Shown piece by piece: positions 24,736-35,925 of a stretch of DNA of 64,000 nt. The notes under the pieces were generated by a model. It did no database searches and was not told the origin of the DNA. It saw only the letters and a list, made by a program, of their open reading frames with translations. Made by a program: the position numbers and the translations under genes. Source of the DNA: Cannabis sativa (Eukaryota > Streptophyta > Magnoliopsida > Rosales > Cannabaceae); contig NC_083603.1 of assembly GCF_029168945.1 (NCBI RefSeq), positions 8,618,001 to 8,682,000 on the forward strand. Reading direction: 5' to 3'. The first letter of the stretch is position 1. Each line of letters begins with the position of its first letter.

Positions 24736-25934
24736 AATAAATAAATAAATAATAAAAAAATCTCAACTTTTAAATGTTGAACAGATTGACAAAATCATCA
24801 ATAAATATGTAAATATTATACAATGAAAATTTATGTATGAAATAAACATTTCATCAATGAGAGTATAAAATAAAATGTAAATATTGAGAATTGTTGGATA
24901 TTGGACACTATCTTCATATTGGTAAACATATTATTGATTTTGAGTCTATACCTTTATAGATTTGTTTCTAAACTCTACCTAGTACCAATGAAAATATGAA
25001 AATATTGTCTATCATTTATATTATTCATGTTCTTCTCAATTTCTTTTGGTTTGAAGATAAGAATCTATAGGGGTGGAAATTGGCTTAGCAAAAGAACCAC
25101 ACACACACAAGATTTTTTTCCCCTTAAGTGCTGTAGAGCACTATTTCATCAAACCAGCCACATACAATAACCAGATGCAGCTTTTAAGAAAAATGAGCCC
25201 TACCAACACGAAAAGGTTTATTTTTGTTATGATATCATTGCTGATAGGATATTTTCAAGTCTCAAACCAAAAGAGAAATGGGGTATACAATGCAAACAAA
25301 TCCATATATAAGTCAATTCTTTTTCACATATATTATGTGGTTTCTATAAAGTTGGTATAAAATTATACAATTTGTGATAATAAATATAATAATAAAAATA
25401 ATATAGTACAACTTTAATAAATTACTACAACTAATTAATAATTTCAATTAAATTATATTTTCTTATGTACCTAAGAAAAATAGTGTGAATTAAAACTCAC
25501 AATATTAATTAATAATATTAGTTAAATTATACTTTTTCAATTCTTATATTATCAATTTTTAACAATTTTACCTTAATTAGTAACAATCTATAAAATTATA
25601 TTGATCAAACCTTCTAATTTATTGAATAACAATTTGGACTTATTTTTTTGAAATAAAATATAATAATACTCTACCTAATTTTAGTCAATTTTTTTTTTAA
25701 TAAAACTAAAATATAACAAATTTAAAGCCAGTTTTTAGCACAAAAAGGTACTAAAAATGTAGTAAACTTGGTCATAACACCTCTCTAACTCGGGATATTA
25801 AATTATATACCACCTTATTAAACATCAAACAAAAATATGCTATCCATTTTTCTAATACTAAATATACCCCTCAAAGAATAAAATTAAACCTTTTCAAAAA
25901 AAAAAAAAAAACTAAACCCTTCCCCTCCTTTTCC
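23483..25934. other. AT-rich intergenic DNA with a microsatellite
   Basis: No supported gene. A (AAT)n/(AAAT)n microsatellite lies at 24690-24755. A 95-aa open frame at 25073-25360 has no recognisable motif and is rejected as a gene. Confidence 0.55.
24690..24755. repeat. (AAT)n/(AAAT)n microsatellite
   Basis: About 13 AAT units followed by about 6 AAAT units. Confidence 0.95.
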
Positions 25935-25936
25935 TG

Positions 25937-25961
25937 TCTCTCTCTCTCTCTCTCTACAAAG

Positions 25962-26005
<44 letters not shown>
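25937..26005. repeat. (TC)n and (CA)n microsatellites
   Basis: A short TC run at 25937-25955 and a CA run of about 21 units at 25963-26005, separated by a few bases. Confidence 0.95.
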
Positions 26006-26007
<2 letters not shown>

Positions 26008-26559
26008 TTTGTCGAAGCACCATTTGTCGGAGCACCTTTTGCCGGAGTCCATTAACTTAGCTTGACAACTAAGTAGGGGTGTTCATCAAACCGCTCAAAC
26101 TGTTTAAATCGCCCATACTGCACTGCACCGCAAAAATATGTAGTTTGAAATTCTTGGCGGTGCGGTCGCAGTTTGAATTTGTCCTAAATCACGTGGTGCG
26201 GTTTGCGGTTTTGAATTGTTAATATGCGGTTCAAACCGCACCGCACCGCACATTATAAAAATACTAATTTTATATTTATTTATGTCCAATATGTGAATGT
26301 TTAACCCAATGCCCACTAATTATTGTATTATTGAAACTTAATTTTTTTTTCATATTTATTTTCATGTCTTATGGTATTTTTGACAAGTGTTGCTCAAGCT
26401 TTGTTATATTTGTCATAGTTTAGTTATTAGTGATAGCCCAAATCGCAGAAACTACAAAAAACGCACCGCTCCACGCCATTTTTGCGGTGCAATTTCTGCA
26501 GTTTATTAGTTTCACAGTACGGGTGTAGTATGGGAAATTAGAAAAACTACATGTGCGGG

Positions 26560-26880
26560 TGTTGGAATTTATTTTACCAGGATCTTAGATCTACTCACAA
26601 GTATGTTGTTTAACATCCTAAATATGAACTTTCTAAAACGATAATAAACACATATAGAGTTAAGGAAACCTTACATTGGTTGCAGCGGAATAATATGTCT
26701 CCTTCCACTCAGATCTCTAACCCTTGTATCATTTCTGTCGCAGAGTATTATCAAGATCTGAGTCCGAATGTCCTTCTCTTTGAATTGGATCCTTCACGAT
26801 CTTCCAAACTATGATTGAGGTACCACTTGCTGTGTGTGGGCACTACTCTATCACTAGGGTGTTTCAAAATTATGAAGAAG

Positions 26881-26934
<54 letters not shown>

Positions 26935-28464
26935 CGGCTATAGAGAGAAAGTGGAAGGCTCAGTTTTTTTGAAAGGCAATCTCTTGAATTACTGAAAAAA
27001 CTCTTATTTTAGTGTGAGCCATCACTTTCTATTTATAGGCAACTACTAGATTTAGGTTAGTAATTATTTGACATTAAAATAATGAAAATATTAATTGGAA
27101 AAATCTATTCAAGTGGCCGGCTATGGGTGTTAGTGGGCCTCACTTGGATTTTGCTGTTTTCACAATTTTTATTTTTATTTTCTCAAAAACGTCAATTTTC
27201 CAATTCTAACAATTTAAATGCCAAAACTAATTATTTAATAGCTAAAATAGATTATTAAATAATATTTTCATCTAACATAATTATTAATTATACATACAGA
27301 GTTTCTTAATTAATAAACAAACCTAGAATCTCTTTTCTTTACAATTTCACCCCTGCTTAGTGAAAATTCACAAATTAGACATAGTCTAACTTTAGAATTA
27401 TAATTGATTAATCATAAATCAATTATGAAGTCTTACAAGAAGTATGGTCTCAACTAGAATGGGGACCATGGATCTATATTACTGAGCTTCCAATAAGCCG
27501 AACCGAATTTACCAAGTAAATTTCCTAACTTATTAGAACTTGGAATTGCACTCTCAGACTTATATAGAGCATTCTATATGTTCCACGATATAGATATGCT
27601 ATCTCATTTAACCATCGTTATAATCTTAATTTGATCAAAGATCCTCTATATAGATGATTTACATCGAGATGGGATAAATTTACCGTTTTCACCCCTCAAT
27701 GTATTTGGCCCCTTAAAACACTTAGCTACCTGTAAATGATGTTTTAGTGATCTAAGATATAGTCACTGAAACAAGAGCTCATCCATTTACTTCTATTTAG
27801 CTAAGCTCGAAGGGAATCATCACTTGACTTCTATACACCAGTAGAAGCTATAGATTCCATATTTATGTTCAGCGCTCCCACTCAATCATACTATCATGTT
27901 CCCAAAATATACGTATCACCCTGACCCAAAAGTAGGCTTAACTAATAAATCAAAGAACATGAATAGCACTCCTGAGATTGAGCCTAAGCATATCAGGATT
28001 TAGATTCTTTTGATCTAAGATCAATTAGTGATATTGACTTAGAAAGATACAATGGTAAGTTTCTAATATCTTAACTAAGTTCAATATCAGTTCAGTCCAA
28101 TGTATACTCCATACATTCAAAACTAGTATACTTTACCAATGTCCTGGAAAGAACATAACACTTACTCCAAGTGTAAGTATACATCATCGCTGATTATCAC
28201 ATCAGTGTAAATCCAAAACACTGATGAAACATGGACTTAGTCTTTTGAATCATATAATCACAATCACATTCCACTGTGTTGACAATATTATAATTGTGAA
28301 TAAATATATGTTCTGGACTTAACTGATTTTGTGCATATATTAAATATATATATATATTAAACCATAAGCATGAAAAATTCAGGCAAACATAAATCACTTC
28401 AAACTTCTTAGATTGATAGCTAATCAAATTGTAATGGGTTTTATTTACTGCACAAAATCCAACA
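26560..28464 (-). mobile_element. Solo LTR of the long-LTR Copia family (copy 2)
   Basis: It begins TGTTGGAATTT and ends ACAAAATCCAACA. A perfect 5-bp duplication GCGGG flanks it (26555-26559, 28465-28469). It matches solo LTR copy 1 closely from end to end, including the TATTTATAG box (reverse strand), so these two belong to one subfamily. It carries an expanded GA run at 26884-26931 that copy 1 lacks. No internal Copia sequence remains. Confidence 0.93.
26884..26931. repeat. (GA)n microsatellite inside the solo LTR
   Basis: About 24 GA units, in the region corresponding to the transcribed CT-rich leader of the LTR. The other LTR copies have only short runs here. Confidence 0.95.
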
Positions 28465-28530
28465 GCGGGTTGGTTTGAAAAAATGGTCAAAAATCGCACC
28501 ACCCGCACCGCTAACACCCCTACAACTAAG

Positions 28531-28740
28531 TGTATACGAGCAACCCAAACTCCCTTACCAACATAATTCTTAAAAAAAAAAAATAAGCATGTAATTTATT
28601 TAGTAATTATTGTGTTGTATTCAGTTTGATATGAATAGATCTACACATATTATTCATTTATTTTAGTTGTTTTATTCTTGAAACTCGAACTGCTCGGTTT
28701 CTGCACTTTTTGGTTTTTTTTTTTCAGATTTTAGTGATTT
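28531..28740. other. Intergenic, nothing recognised
   Basis: Continues the hAT-like MITE target site. No gene seen. Confidence 0.4.
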
Positions 28741-28754
28741 TTTATGACGCTGTT

Positions 28755-29400
28755 ATCGATATCTAGCGACATTAGAGTGCGTTGAAGGTTAGAAATGACT
28801 TTTAACATGTAGGGACATGTTGCAATGAAATTTACGACATTAGGAAAGACGACAGTGAAATGCTTGGAAATCAGAAGCTTAAGTTTAGGAACCATCTACA
28901 AAAAAAAAATGAGAAACTATTAAAACACATAAAAAAGTGTCGCAAAAAGTCGCAAAATAAATTGCCAAATATCGCAAACCAAGTCACCACAAATCGACAA
29001 TAATCGCTAAATCATACACATTTTCTGTTAAAAATAATCCCCAATGAATATGTCGCGACATGTCGACAAACGTGTCGCCACATGTCGCTAACTACAGCAA
29101 GGCCTTGGGATGCAATCAAAAGACATCAAAACCGCAAACTATGTCGACAACATATTGCTTCATGTCGCTAAAAATTATAACTTCCAATAACTTAGGTAAT
29201 ACCGCGAGATGTCACGAATTATATCGACTAATGTCACTAATTATAGCAGCTTTCTAGCCTAGCCAAACTATGTCGGGAAAGGTTGATAATATATCGACAA
29301 ACATCGCTAAAAGCCAAATAACTACCATAACTTGCTCTATTTTAGACGAAGTCGAAAGACGTCGCGAACAAAATTAATAAATATCGATAATCAGCGAAAA
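28755..29400. repeat. Degenerate TCG-rich tandem array, period about 70-90 bp
   Basis: The motif TCGACAA or a close variant recurs at 28994, 29063, 29144, 29224, 29294 and 29384, each followed after a short spacer by TCGCTAA-like sequence. GTCGC and GCGAC also occur many times. This stands out against the CG-poor surroundings. It may be the subterminal region of an old DNA transposon, but no matching ends were found. Confidence 0.6.
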
Positions 29401-29933
29401 ACCTGAAGTTGAATAGAAAACAATGAAAATCAACCGAAACACTAATATCGAACCTAATCCAAATCAATTTTCTTATAATCGACCACAAACAACAAAAGAG
29501 AAGTGGGTTTTGGATGGCCTCCTAGGTTTCTTCAAGGGTAGAGAGGAGTGAGTTTCGTCCAAATGGGCAGCCGAACGGTAATGGTGCAGTGGTCGTGGGT
29601 TTTTTTGGGTGGATTTGGTGAGAGTTAGAGAAAGAGAGAGGGAGAGATAGCTGAGAGAAAGAGGGAGAGTTAGAATGGGTGTGTTTGAATGAAGATGGTA
29701 TTTTGGAGTTTATAGAATTTTGGAGTATTAAACCCCTATATGTTTTAAAGTGGGATACTAAAAGACCATAACCTTATTTAAGCATGGATAGTCAAATTTC
29801 TCATACATAATTAATTTGATTTTTGTTATTTATGTAATTTTTATTGTATTTAAGTATATAATTGAAAATTTTCCATAAAAATATAAGTATGGCGGCAAAT
29901 TTTTTTACACATTTAGTTGTTTTGGGGTAAAAT
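29401..29933. other. Intergenic with a GA-rich stretch
   Basis: A G-rich, GA-rich stretch at 29510-29700 resembles a transposon leader more than a gene. No open frame of note. Confidence 0.4.
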
Positions 29934-30380
29934 TTTTGGGTTTTATGCCCTAAATAAAACTCTATTTCAATGTAATCTATTTTATTTAACATCAATAAAG
30001 AAACAAAAGTATTTTTCATTCATTTGTGTATGTTTTGGTTCACTTAATCAATTGCTTGTCTATTTGATTTATAAATTCATCTTAAACCCTTTTCACATAC
30101 TTGATCCTATTTATTGTGTTGTCAACACTTTGGAAAGTAAACATGACTATGTGAATGAAGTTTTTTAGATTTATCAGACACAGGGTTTTACTGATATGAT
30201 AATCTACAACAAGAGTTTACTTGCATTTGGAGAAATGCTATGTTCTTTCTAGAACATTGGTTAAAGTAAAGCTCAGGTTGGATGCATGGAGTATGCATCG
30301 GAAGGGACCGATATTGAACTTTGACTTAGATTAATTAAACTTACCGTAAAATCTATTCAAGTCAATATCGCCTAGTTGAT

Positions 30381-30750
30381 CCTAGATCAAATATTCTTAA
30401 TCCTGTTATGATTAGGCTCAATCTTGAAAGGCTATTCGTGTTCTTTGATTTGTTAGTTAAGCCTACTTTTAGGTGAGGGTGATACGTACATTTTGGGAAT
30501 ACGGTAATGCAATTGAGTGGGAGCGCTAACATAAACATGGAATCTATAGCTTCTATAGCTTCTATCCTAGATCAAATGTTCTTAATCCTGTTATGATTAG
30601 GCTCAATCTCGAAAGGCTATTCGTGTTCTTTGATTTGTTAGTTAAGCCTACTTTTAGGTCAGGGTGATACGTACATTTTGGGAATACGGTAGTGCAATTG
30701 AGTGGGAGCGCTAACATAAACATGGAATCTATAGCTTCTATCTGGCGAAT
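30381..30750. repeat. 185-bp tandem duplication inside the 5' LTR
   Basis: Two head-to-tail units (30381-30565 and 30566-30750) that both start CCTAGATCAAAT and end in ATAGCTTCTAT. The 3' LTR and the solo LTRs have one unit only. The units differ at a few bases, so the event is not brand new. Confidence 0.92.
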
Positions 30751-31557
30751 AGTAAGCAAAGGATGATCTTCTTCGAGCTTGACCAAACAAACATAAATAG
30801 TGGAGTACTCATTTCACATAAGCTGAAATATCATTTATACGGGGTCAAGTGTTTTAAGGATAAAATACATAGTAGGGTGTAACGGTAATCTAATCCCTTT
30901 ACAGTGTAGATCATTCATATAGAGGATCATTGATCAAATTAGGATTATAACAATGGATAACTAATGATGTGTCTATATGGTGGAACATATAGAGCATTAT
31001 ATATACTGAGAGTGCAATTCTAAGTTCTATGCTTGGATTCAACGAAGAATTAATAAGTTAGTGAATTTTAGTAATAAATTCTTGATCTACTTATTGGAAG
31101 CTCGGTTATATAGACCCATGGTCCCCCCATTAGTTGAGATAATATTGCTTGTAAGACTTATGTAATTGGTTTTGATTAATCAATTATAATTCTCAAGTTA
31201 GACTATGTCTATTTGTGAATTTTTCACTAAGTAAGGGCGAAATTGTAAGAATAGAGTTATTAGGGGCATATTTGTTAATTATGGTACTTTGTATGGTTCA
31301 ATTAATAAATATGATAAATGAAAATATTATTTAATAATTATTTATAGTTATTAAATAGTTAGAATTGGCATTTAAATGGTTGAATTAGAAAATTGGCGTT
31401 TTTGAGAAAATCAGATACAAAAGTGACAAAACTGCAAAATTACAAAAAGTGAGGCCCAAATCCAATAAGCCATTGCCGACCACTTTTTTAGGTATTATCC
31501 TCTGATATTTTCATTATTTTAATGCCAAATAATTCAAACCTAACCCTAGTGGAATGC

Positions 31558-31565
31558 TATAAATA
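31558..31565 (+). promoter_or_regulatory. TATA box in the 5' LTR
   Basis: TATAAATA followed within 60 bp by a CT-rich leader. The same box is at 40568-40575 in the 3' LTR. Confidence 0.65.
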
Positions 31566-32009
31566 GGTAGTGAAGGCTTCAGGAAAATTACACTTCTCAT
31601 TCAGAAAAACCTGAGCCTCTCTCTCTACCTTTGGCCGCCAATCTCTCTCTCTCTCTCTTCTTCCTTAATATTTTGAAACCCTTAGTGATTAGAGTAGTGC
31701 CCATACACAGCAAGTAATACCTCAATCATAGTGAGGAAGATCGTGAAGAAAGATTTTCAGCAAAAGGAGTTTCAGTATCAAAGATTCAGAGAAAGAGATC
31801 CAGGTTCAGATCTTGATAATACTCTGCGACAGAAAGGATACAAGGGTTAGAGATCTGAACGGAAGGAGTCATTTAATTCCGCTGCACCCAATGTAAGGTT
31901 TCCTAAATTTTATATGTGTTTATTTCATCGTTTTAGAAAGTTCAAATTTAGGGTGTTAATCAACATACTTGTGAGTAGATCTAAGATCCTGGTAAAATAA
32001 TTTCCAACA

Positions 32010-32025
32010 ACTGGCCTCAGAGCCA
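32010..32025 (+). other. Primer-binding site (altered)
   Basis: Directly after the LTR the sequence reads ACTGGCCTCAGAGCC. The tRNA-iMet site is TGGTATCAGAGC, so two bases have changed (TA to CC). The position and the CAGAGCC part support the call. Confidence 0.7.
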
Positions 32026-33560
32026 TGGTAATTGATTTTCTTGCAAGAAATTTGGACTTTAAAACGATTGTTTGATGTTTTGGATGTATCATGTTGTATT
32101 GAGTGTTATTTGATGATTGATTGATGTTTGTGAAGTTTCGTGAAAAATAATTGAATATCTGTTTCTAGAATTATTTTTATTGGATAGTATGGAAAAAATT
32201 AAGCAAGTTATTTTTTTACAGAACTCAATTTCGATTTAATTTGAATTAGTTATGATTTTTTGAAGTTTTAAAAAAATCGGGGTTGAGCATGAGAACCTGT
32301 ACGTGCGGATTTCATGCAAATCCCCATGCCGCTGAGGTTCCTCGCCCAAATCACCCTCCTGCGCGCGCGGACGGGTATGCACAGCATCCCGTCCGTACAG
32401 CTCGCAATTTTTTCGTTTTTCTTCGATTTTTCATTCTTTTTCATGGATTTAACTTCCGAATTTTTGTATAGTTCTGTATTTATACATTTACTATTCCTAA
32501 TTCAATTCTAACTATCATAATTAAATTAATTAATATTTTTTAAATTTAATTCAAGATATTAGTGTAATTTGAATTTGAAAAATAGTAAATATCTATCTTG
32601 TTGCTTAATTATCTATCTTATTTTTAATTTTGATTATATCTTATCTTATTTTTTAAAATTTATGGTCAGATATTAAATCTTTTAAATTAATTTTTTTTAA
32701 AAATAATTTGACCTTATTTAAATTTAAAATAAGATAACTATAATCATGTAATTTTAAATAGATGTAAGATATTTTGCTAACTTTTAAATTTTGTTATTTT
32801 ATTTATTTAAATTACATTTAAAATCTAAAAAAGATATTCATTATCTTTTTTAATTTTTTATTTATAAAATAACATTAAATTTTTAAAAAGTAGTTAGCAA
32901 ATTTTGAAATGATATTTAGGTTGGTTGAAACCTAATTTTTCAAAATTGTAGGTTTAATTTTAAATATTTTTTTTATTAATTTCGAATTTTAAATTTTTTA
33001 AATTTTCGAAAATAATTTTTTATTTAATTCATTATTTTTTTGAAATTATTTATTTAAAATTAAATAAATCCTACATCCAACTATCCAGCTAACCTTGTTG
33101 CAGGAGTATGTGTTTTAGCTTGTTTGTAAGTTTTTTAAAACCTATTATTGCTTGATTGCAAATAGCCATGGTTAACTTGTTGACAGATCCAATGATCTGA
33201 TTTTAACTCATGGCTCCCTTGGTCAAGTAAATAATTTGTAACATGTATATTTACAATCTTCTTTCATCTGTGTATGGCCTAGCAACATGATAGGACCCAT
33301 TCAAAGTGTGCCTGTGTGAGCCTATGTGTTTAATTTCATTATAGATGCATATAGGTTGCTGTTGCTAAATAAAATATCATAGTTTTTGATAGATTTTATT
33401 TAGGCCCATTTAGTTTTTGGGCCTATTCAATTAATAACAGTTGTTCATTTTAAGGTTAAATTCCTATCTTTTGGGCCCATTTAGGTTGCTTTGACTCTCG
33501 CCTAAACGGGACACTGTATCAGTTGGTTGAAAGACCTTAGAAAGTAAACTATGTTAGATT
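32026..33560 (+). other. Copia untranslated leader, AT-rich with a GC-rich hairpin
   Basis: About 1.5 kb between the primer-binding site and the readable gag. Most is AT-rich and without coding pattern. A GC-rich patch at 32283-32405 contains a strong hairpin (32368-32395). The N-terminal half of gag should lie near the right end but is not readable. Confidence 0.55.
32368..32395 (+). other. Stable hairpin in the Copia leader
   Basis: CGGACGGG pairs with CCCGTCCG, then after one bulged T, ATGC pairs with GCAT around an ACA loop. That is 12 base pairs in 28 bases in otherwise AT-rich leader RNA. The location between primer-binding site and gag is where retroelements carry dimerisation or packaging signals. 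The function is inference. Confidence 0.55.
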
Positions 33561-33587
33561 TAGTATTTCTATAACATATGTGATTAT

Positions 33588-34250
33588 TTGTTATTTTCTG
33601 AACATGTGTATGAATTTATGAACCAAAACCTTACTTCTGTTTTATTGATGTGTTGTAGTGTCATTATGAATAACCCTCACCCCGATCCTCTCCTAGCTAA
33701 TATCTTAGCAAAAGAACTCTATAGTGTGAAAATGCATCCTGGTAGTTGCATAAACTCGCACTTGTTGATGATGAATCTGAAGTTCCAAAAGGCAAATCTA
33801 CTAGGAATTGATTTATCAAGAGAACAATGGGTCCAACTCATTCTTAATAGTCTTCCTCCGGAGTATAATGAATTTGTTATTTCTTATATGATCAACAATT
33901 TCAACTCCTCCGACATGGACAAGCTCGAAGCAGAATTACGAGCCCATGAACGGAATCTGATTGCAATAGGTCCCCCTGGATTTGCAATTCATAATCAGAG
34001 GAAAAGGACTAGGTATGAAGGGTCTAGCAAATCTGCTACTTCAAGTACAATTATCAGACATAATCTTCTATGTTCGAATTGTAATTAAAAGGGACATCAT
34101 GAAGGGTCAAACGAAGGTAATGCTTTTGTCTTTGAATCATGTGTTTTAGAGAACGACAAATCTGTCTGGATTGTTGATTCTGGGTCTACTAACCATGTAT
34201 GTTCTTCACTGCAGTTGCTTGAAACTTGGAAAATCTGCTTCCAAGAGAGT
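33588..34250 (+). pseudogene. Copia gag C-terminal part and protease active site
   Basis: A frame at 33588-34088 has the UBN2-type motif QWVQLILNSLPPEYNEF and an Arg/Lys-rich end. The zinc knuckle after it (CSNCN, then stop, then KGHHEGS) is broken by a TAA at 34086-34088 and has lost its last Cys. Beyond the stop the same frame gives WIVDSGSTNHV near 34167, the aspartic protease active site (DSGS). The N-terminal part of gag is missing or too decayed to read. Confidence 0.82.
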
Positions 34251-34522
34251 TAAAGCTTAAAGTTGGCAATGGCGAGTCAGTGTCGGTCAAAGCTAGAGGA
34301 AAAGCCCGCATCAAGTTTAAACAAAGTTTTTTAATTTTAGAAAATGTTTTATTTATTCCAAACTTTAGTAGAAACTTGATTAGTGTCTCATGTTTGCAAA
34401 CACAATCTTATATATTGAATTTTTCGAGTACAAATTGTTTAATTTCTCGTAATGGATTTCAAATATGTGTTGCTACCATGGAACAAGGGCTTTATGTTTT
34501 AAGACCGAATACACAAATCTAA
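34226..34522 (+). pseudogene. Copia protease C-terminal and GAG-pre-integrase region
   Basis: A 98-aa frame in a different frame from the protease active site. It has VGNGESVSVKARG, ENVLFIPNFSRNLISVSCL and a C-terminal GLYVLRP motif, all typical of the Copia protease/GAG-pre-integrase stretch. A TAA ends it at 34522, and the same frame resumes beyond. Confidence 0.82.
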
Positions 34523-35925
34523 CTAAACAGTGAACTTTTCAATGTAGCTAAACCTAGAAACCTCAAAAGAAAAGAGATTGATAATGATGATCAAACTTAT
34601 CTATGGCATTTACGTTTAGGTCATATAGGCTTTGATAGACTCAATAGGCTAACCAAAGGCGGTCCATTGAAAAATATCGTCTTGGGTGAACTGCCAATAT
34701 GCGAGTCCTGCCTAGAAGGAAAAATGACTAAACGTTCTTTCTCTACAAAGGGAGAGCGTGCCAAAATCCCCCTAGGGTTAGTGCATTCCGATGTATGCGG
34801 ACCTTTGAATGTAAAAGCCCGAGGTGGTTATGAGTATTTTGTCACTTTCATTGACGATTTCTCTAGATATAGTTTTCTTTACCTAATGCAAAAGAAATCT
34901 GAAACGTTTGAAAAGTTTCAGGAGTTTCATGCTTTGGCTCAAAACCAATTAGGTAAATCATTAAAGATCTTGCGAACTGATAGGGGTGGAGAATATATGG
35001 ATATGCAGTTCAAAGATCATTTAATTGAAATTGGAATTGAATCCCAATACACTGCCCCAGGCACTCCACAACAAAATAGAGTTGCAGAAAGAAGAAATTG
35101 CACTCTTTTGGAAATGGTTAGGTCTATGCTGAGTTATTCAACTCTGTCTACGTCCTTCTGTGGATATGCTATTCAGATGGCAAATGACATTTTAAATGTT
35201 GTTCCATCTAAAGCAGTCCCTAAGACACCCGTCGAAATTTGGAATGGTCGTACACCTAGTTTACGCCACTACAGAATTTGGGGGTGCCCTGCTCATGTCT
35301 TAAGAAAGAAAGAAGGCAAACTTGAATCACATACCGAAGTATGCATGTTTGTCGGAAATTCTAAAGAGACTAGGGGTGGACTATTTTATAGTCACAAGGA
35401 TAACAAAGTGTTTGTTTCTACAAATGCTACTTTTCTTGAAGAGAACTATATTAAAGACAACAAACCGAAAAGTAAAGTTGTTCTAGAGGAATTGCTTTCA
35501 GATATAAGTCCTTCCAATGTTCCGTCCTCCTCCATTCGTGAAGAGGACATTCCCACTCCCTCAGTCGAACCAACTGAGAAATCTACTACTAAAGTTTCTG
35601 TTCAGAAGATCACCGCACCTCATCGTAGTGGGAGGGTTTCAACAAAATCAGCTCGTTATGGCTTGGATGGTGAAATAAATATGGTCGTTGGTGACGGTAT
35701 TGAAGACGATCCATTAACCTATAAACAGGCAATGACTAGTCCACAACGGAAACGATGGTCGGCCGACATGGATTCAGAAATGGATTCCATGAAAAAGAAC
35801 AAAGTCTGGGAATATGTAGACGCACCTGACGACTATCATCTGATAGGATGCAAGTGGGTTTACAAGAAGAAAAGAGGAGTTGGAGGTGAAGTCGAAACTT
35901 TTAAAGCTAGACTTGTAGCCAAGGG
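34523..35925 (+). pseudogene. Copia integrase and start of reverse transcriptase
   Basis: Open from just after 34522 to the inserted solo LTR at 35926. The HHCC zinc-binding part has HLRLGHIGFDRL and CESCLEGK. The catalytic core has HSDVCGPL, FIDDFSRYSF, TDRGGEYMD and TPQQNRVAE, which supply the D,D-35-E residues. A GKLESHTEVCMFVG stretch and a Ser/Pro-rich linker follow. The reverse transcriptase begins with GCKWVYKKKRG and FKARLVAKG and is then cut by the solo LTR. This is the best-preserved coding part of the element. Confidence 0.9.

Larger units (their letters stand above)
26074..28522. mobile_element. hAT-like MITE, split by a solo LTR
   Basis: The ends TAGGGGTGTT and AACACCCCTA are perfect 10-bp inverted repeats. 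A perfect 8-bp duplication CAACTAAG lies outside (26066-26073 and 28523-28530), the length made by hAT transposases. The left arm holds repeated GCGGTTTGCGGTTT/ACCGCACCGCA motifs. It carries no transposase. Removing the inserted LTR and one copy of its TSD leaves about 540 bp. Confidence 0.9.
29934..32009 (+). repeat. 5' LTR of the long-LTR Copia
   Basis: It begins TTTTGGGTTTTATGCCC (the first TG has decayed to TT) and ends TTTCCAACA. A TATAAATA box at 31558-31565 is followed by a CT-rich stretch, marking the probable promoter and start of the transcribed part. It is 2,076 bp because of an internal 185-bp tandem duplication. Confidence 0.93.

Noticed and set aside
25073..25360. 95-aa open frame in the intergenic region
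   Set aside because: No recognisable motif; composition fits AT-rich background; no splice or promoter context.
25730..29800. Possible larger transposon enclosing the hAT-like MITE and the TCG array
   Set aside because: Some inverted similarity between the outer AT-rich ends was noticed, but it is weak and no target-site duplication could be found.
30562..30786. 74-aa frame in the LTR and its near copies at 37124 and 39607
   Set aside because: The similarity comes from shared LTR sequence, not from a conserved protein; the frame lies across U3 in all copies.
32283..32511. Two overlapping small open frames after the Copia primer-binding site
   Set aside because: They span the GC-rich hairpin in the leader, have no family resemblance, and lie outside gag.
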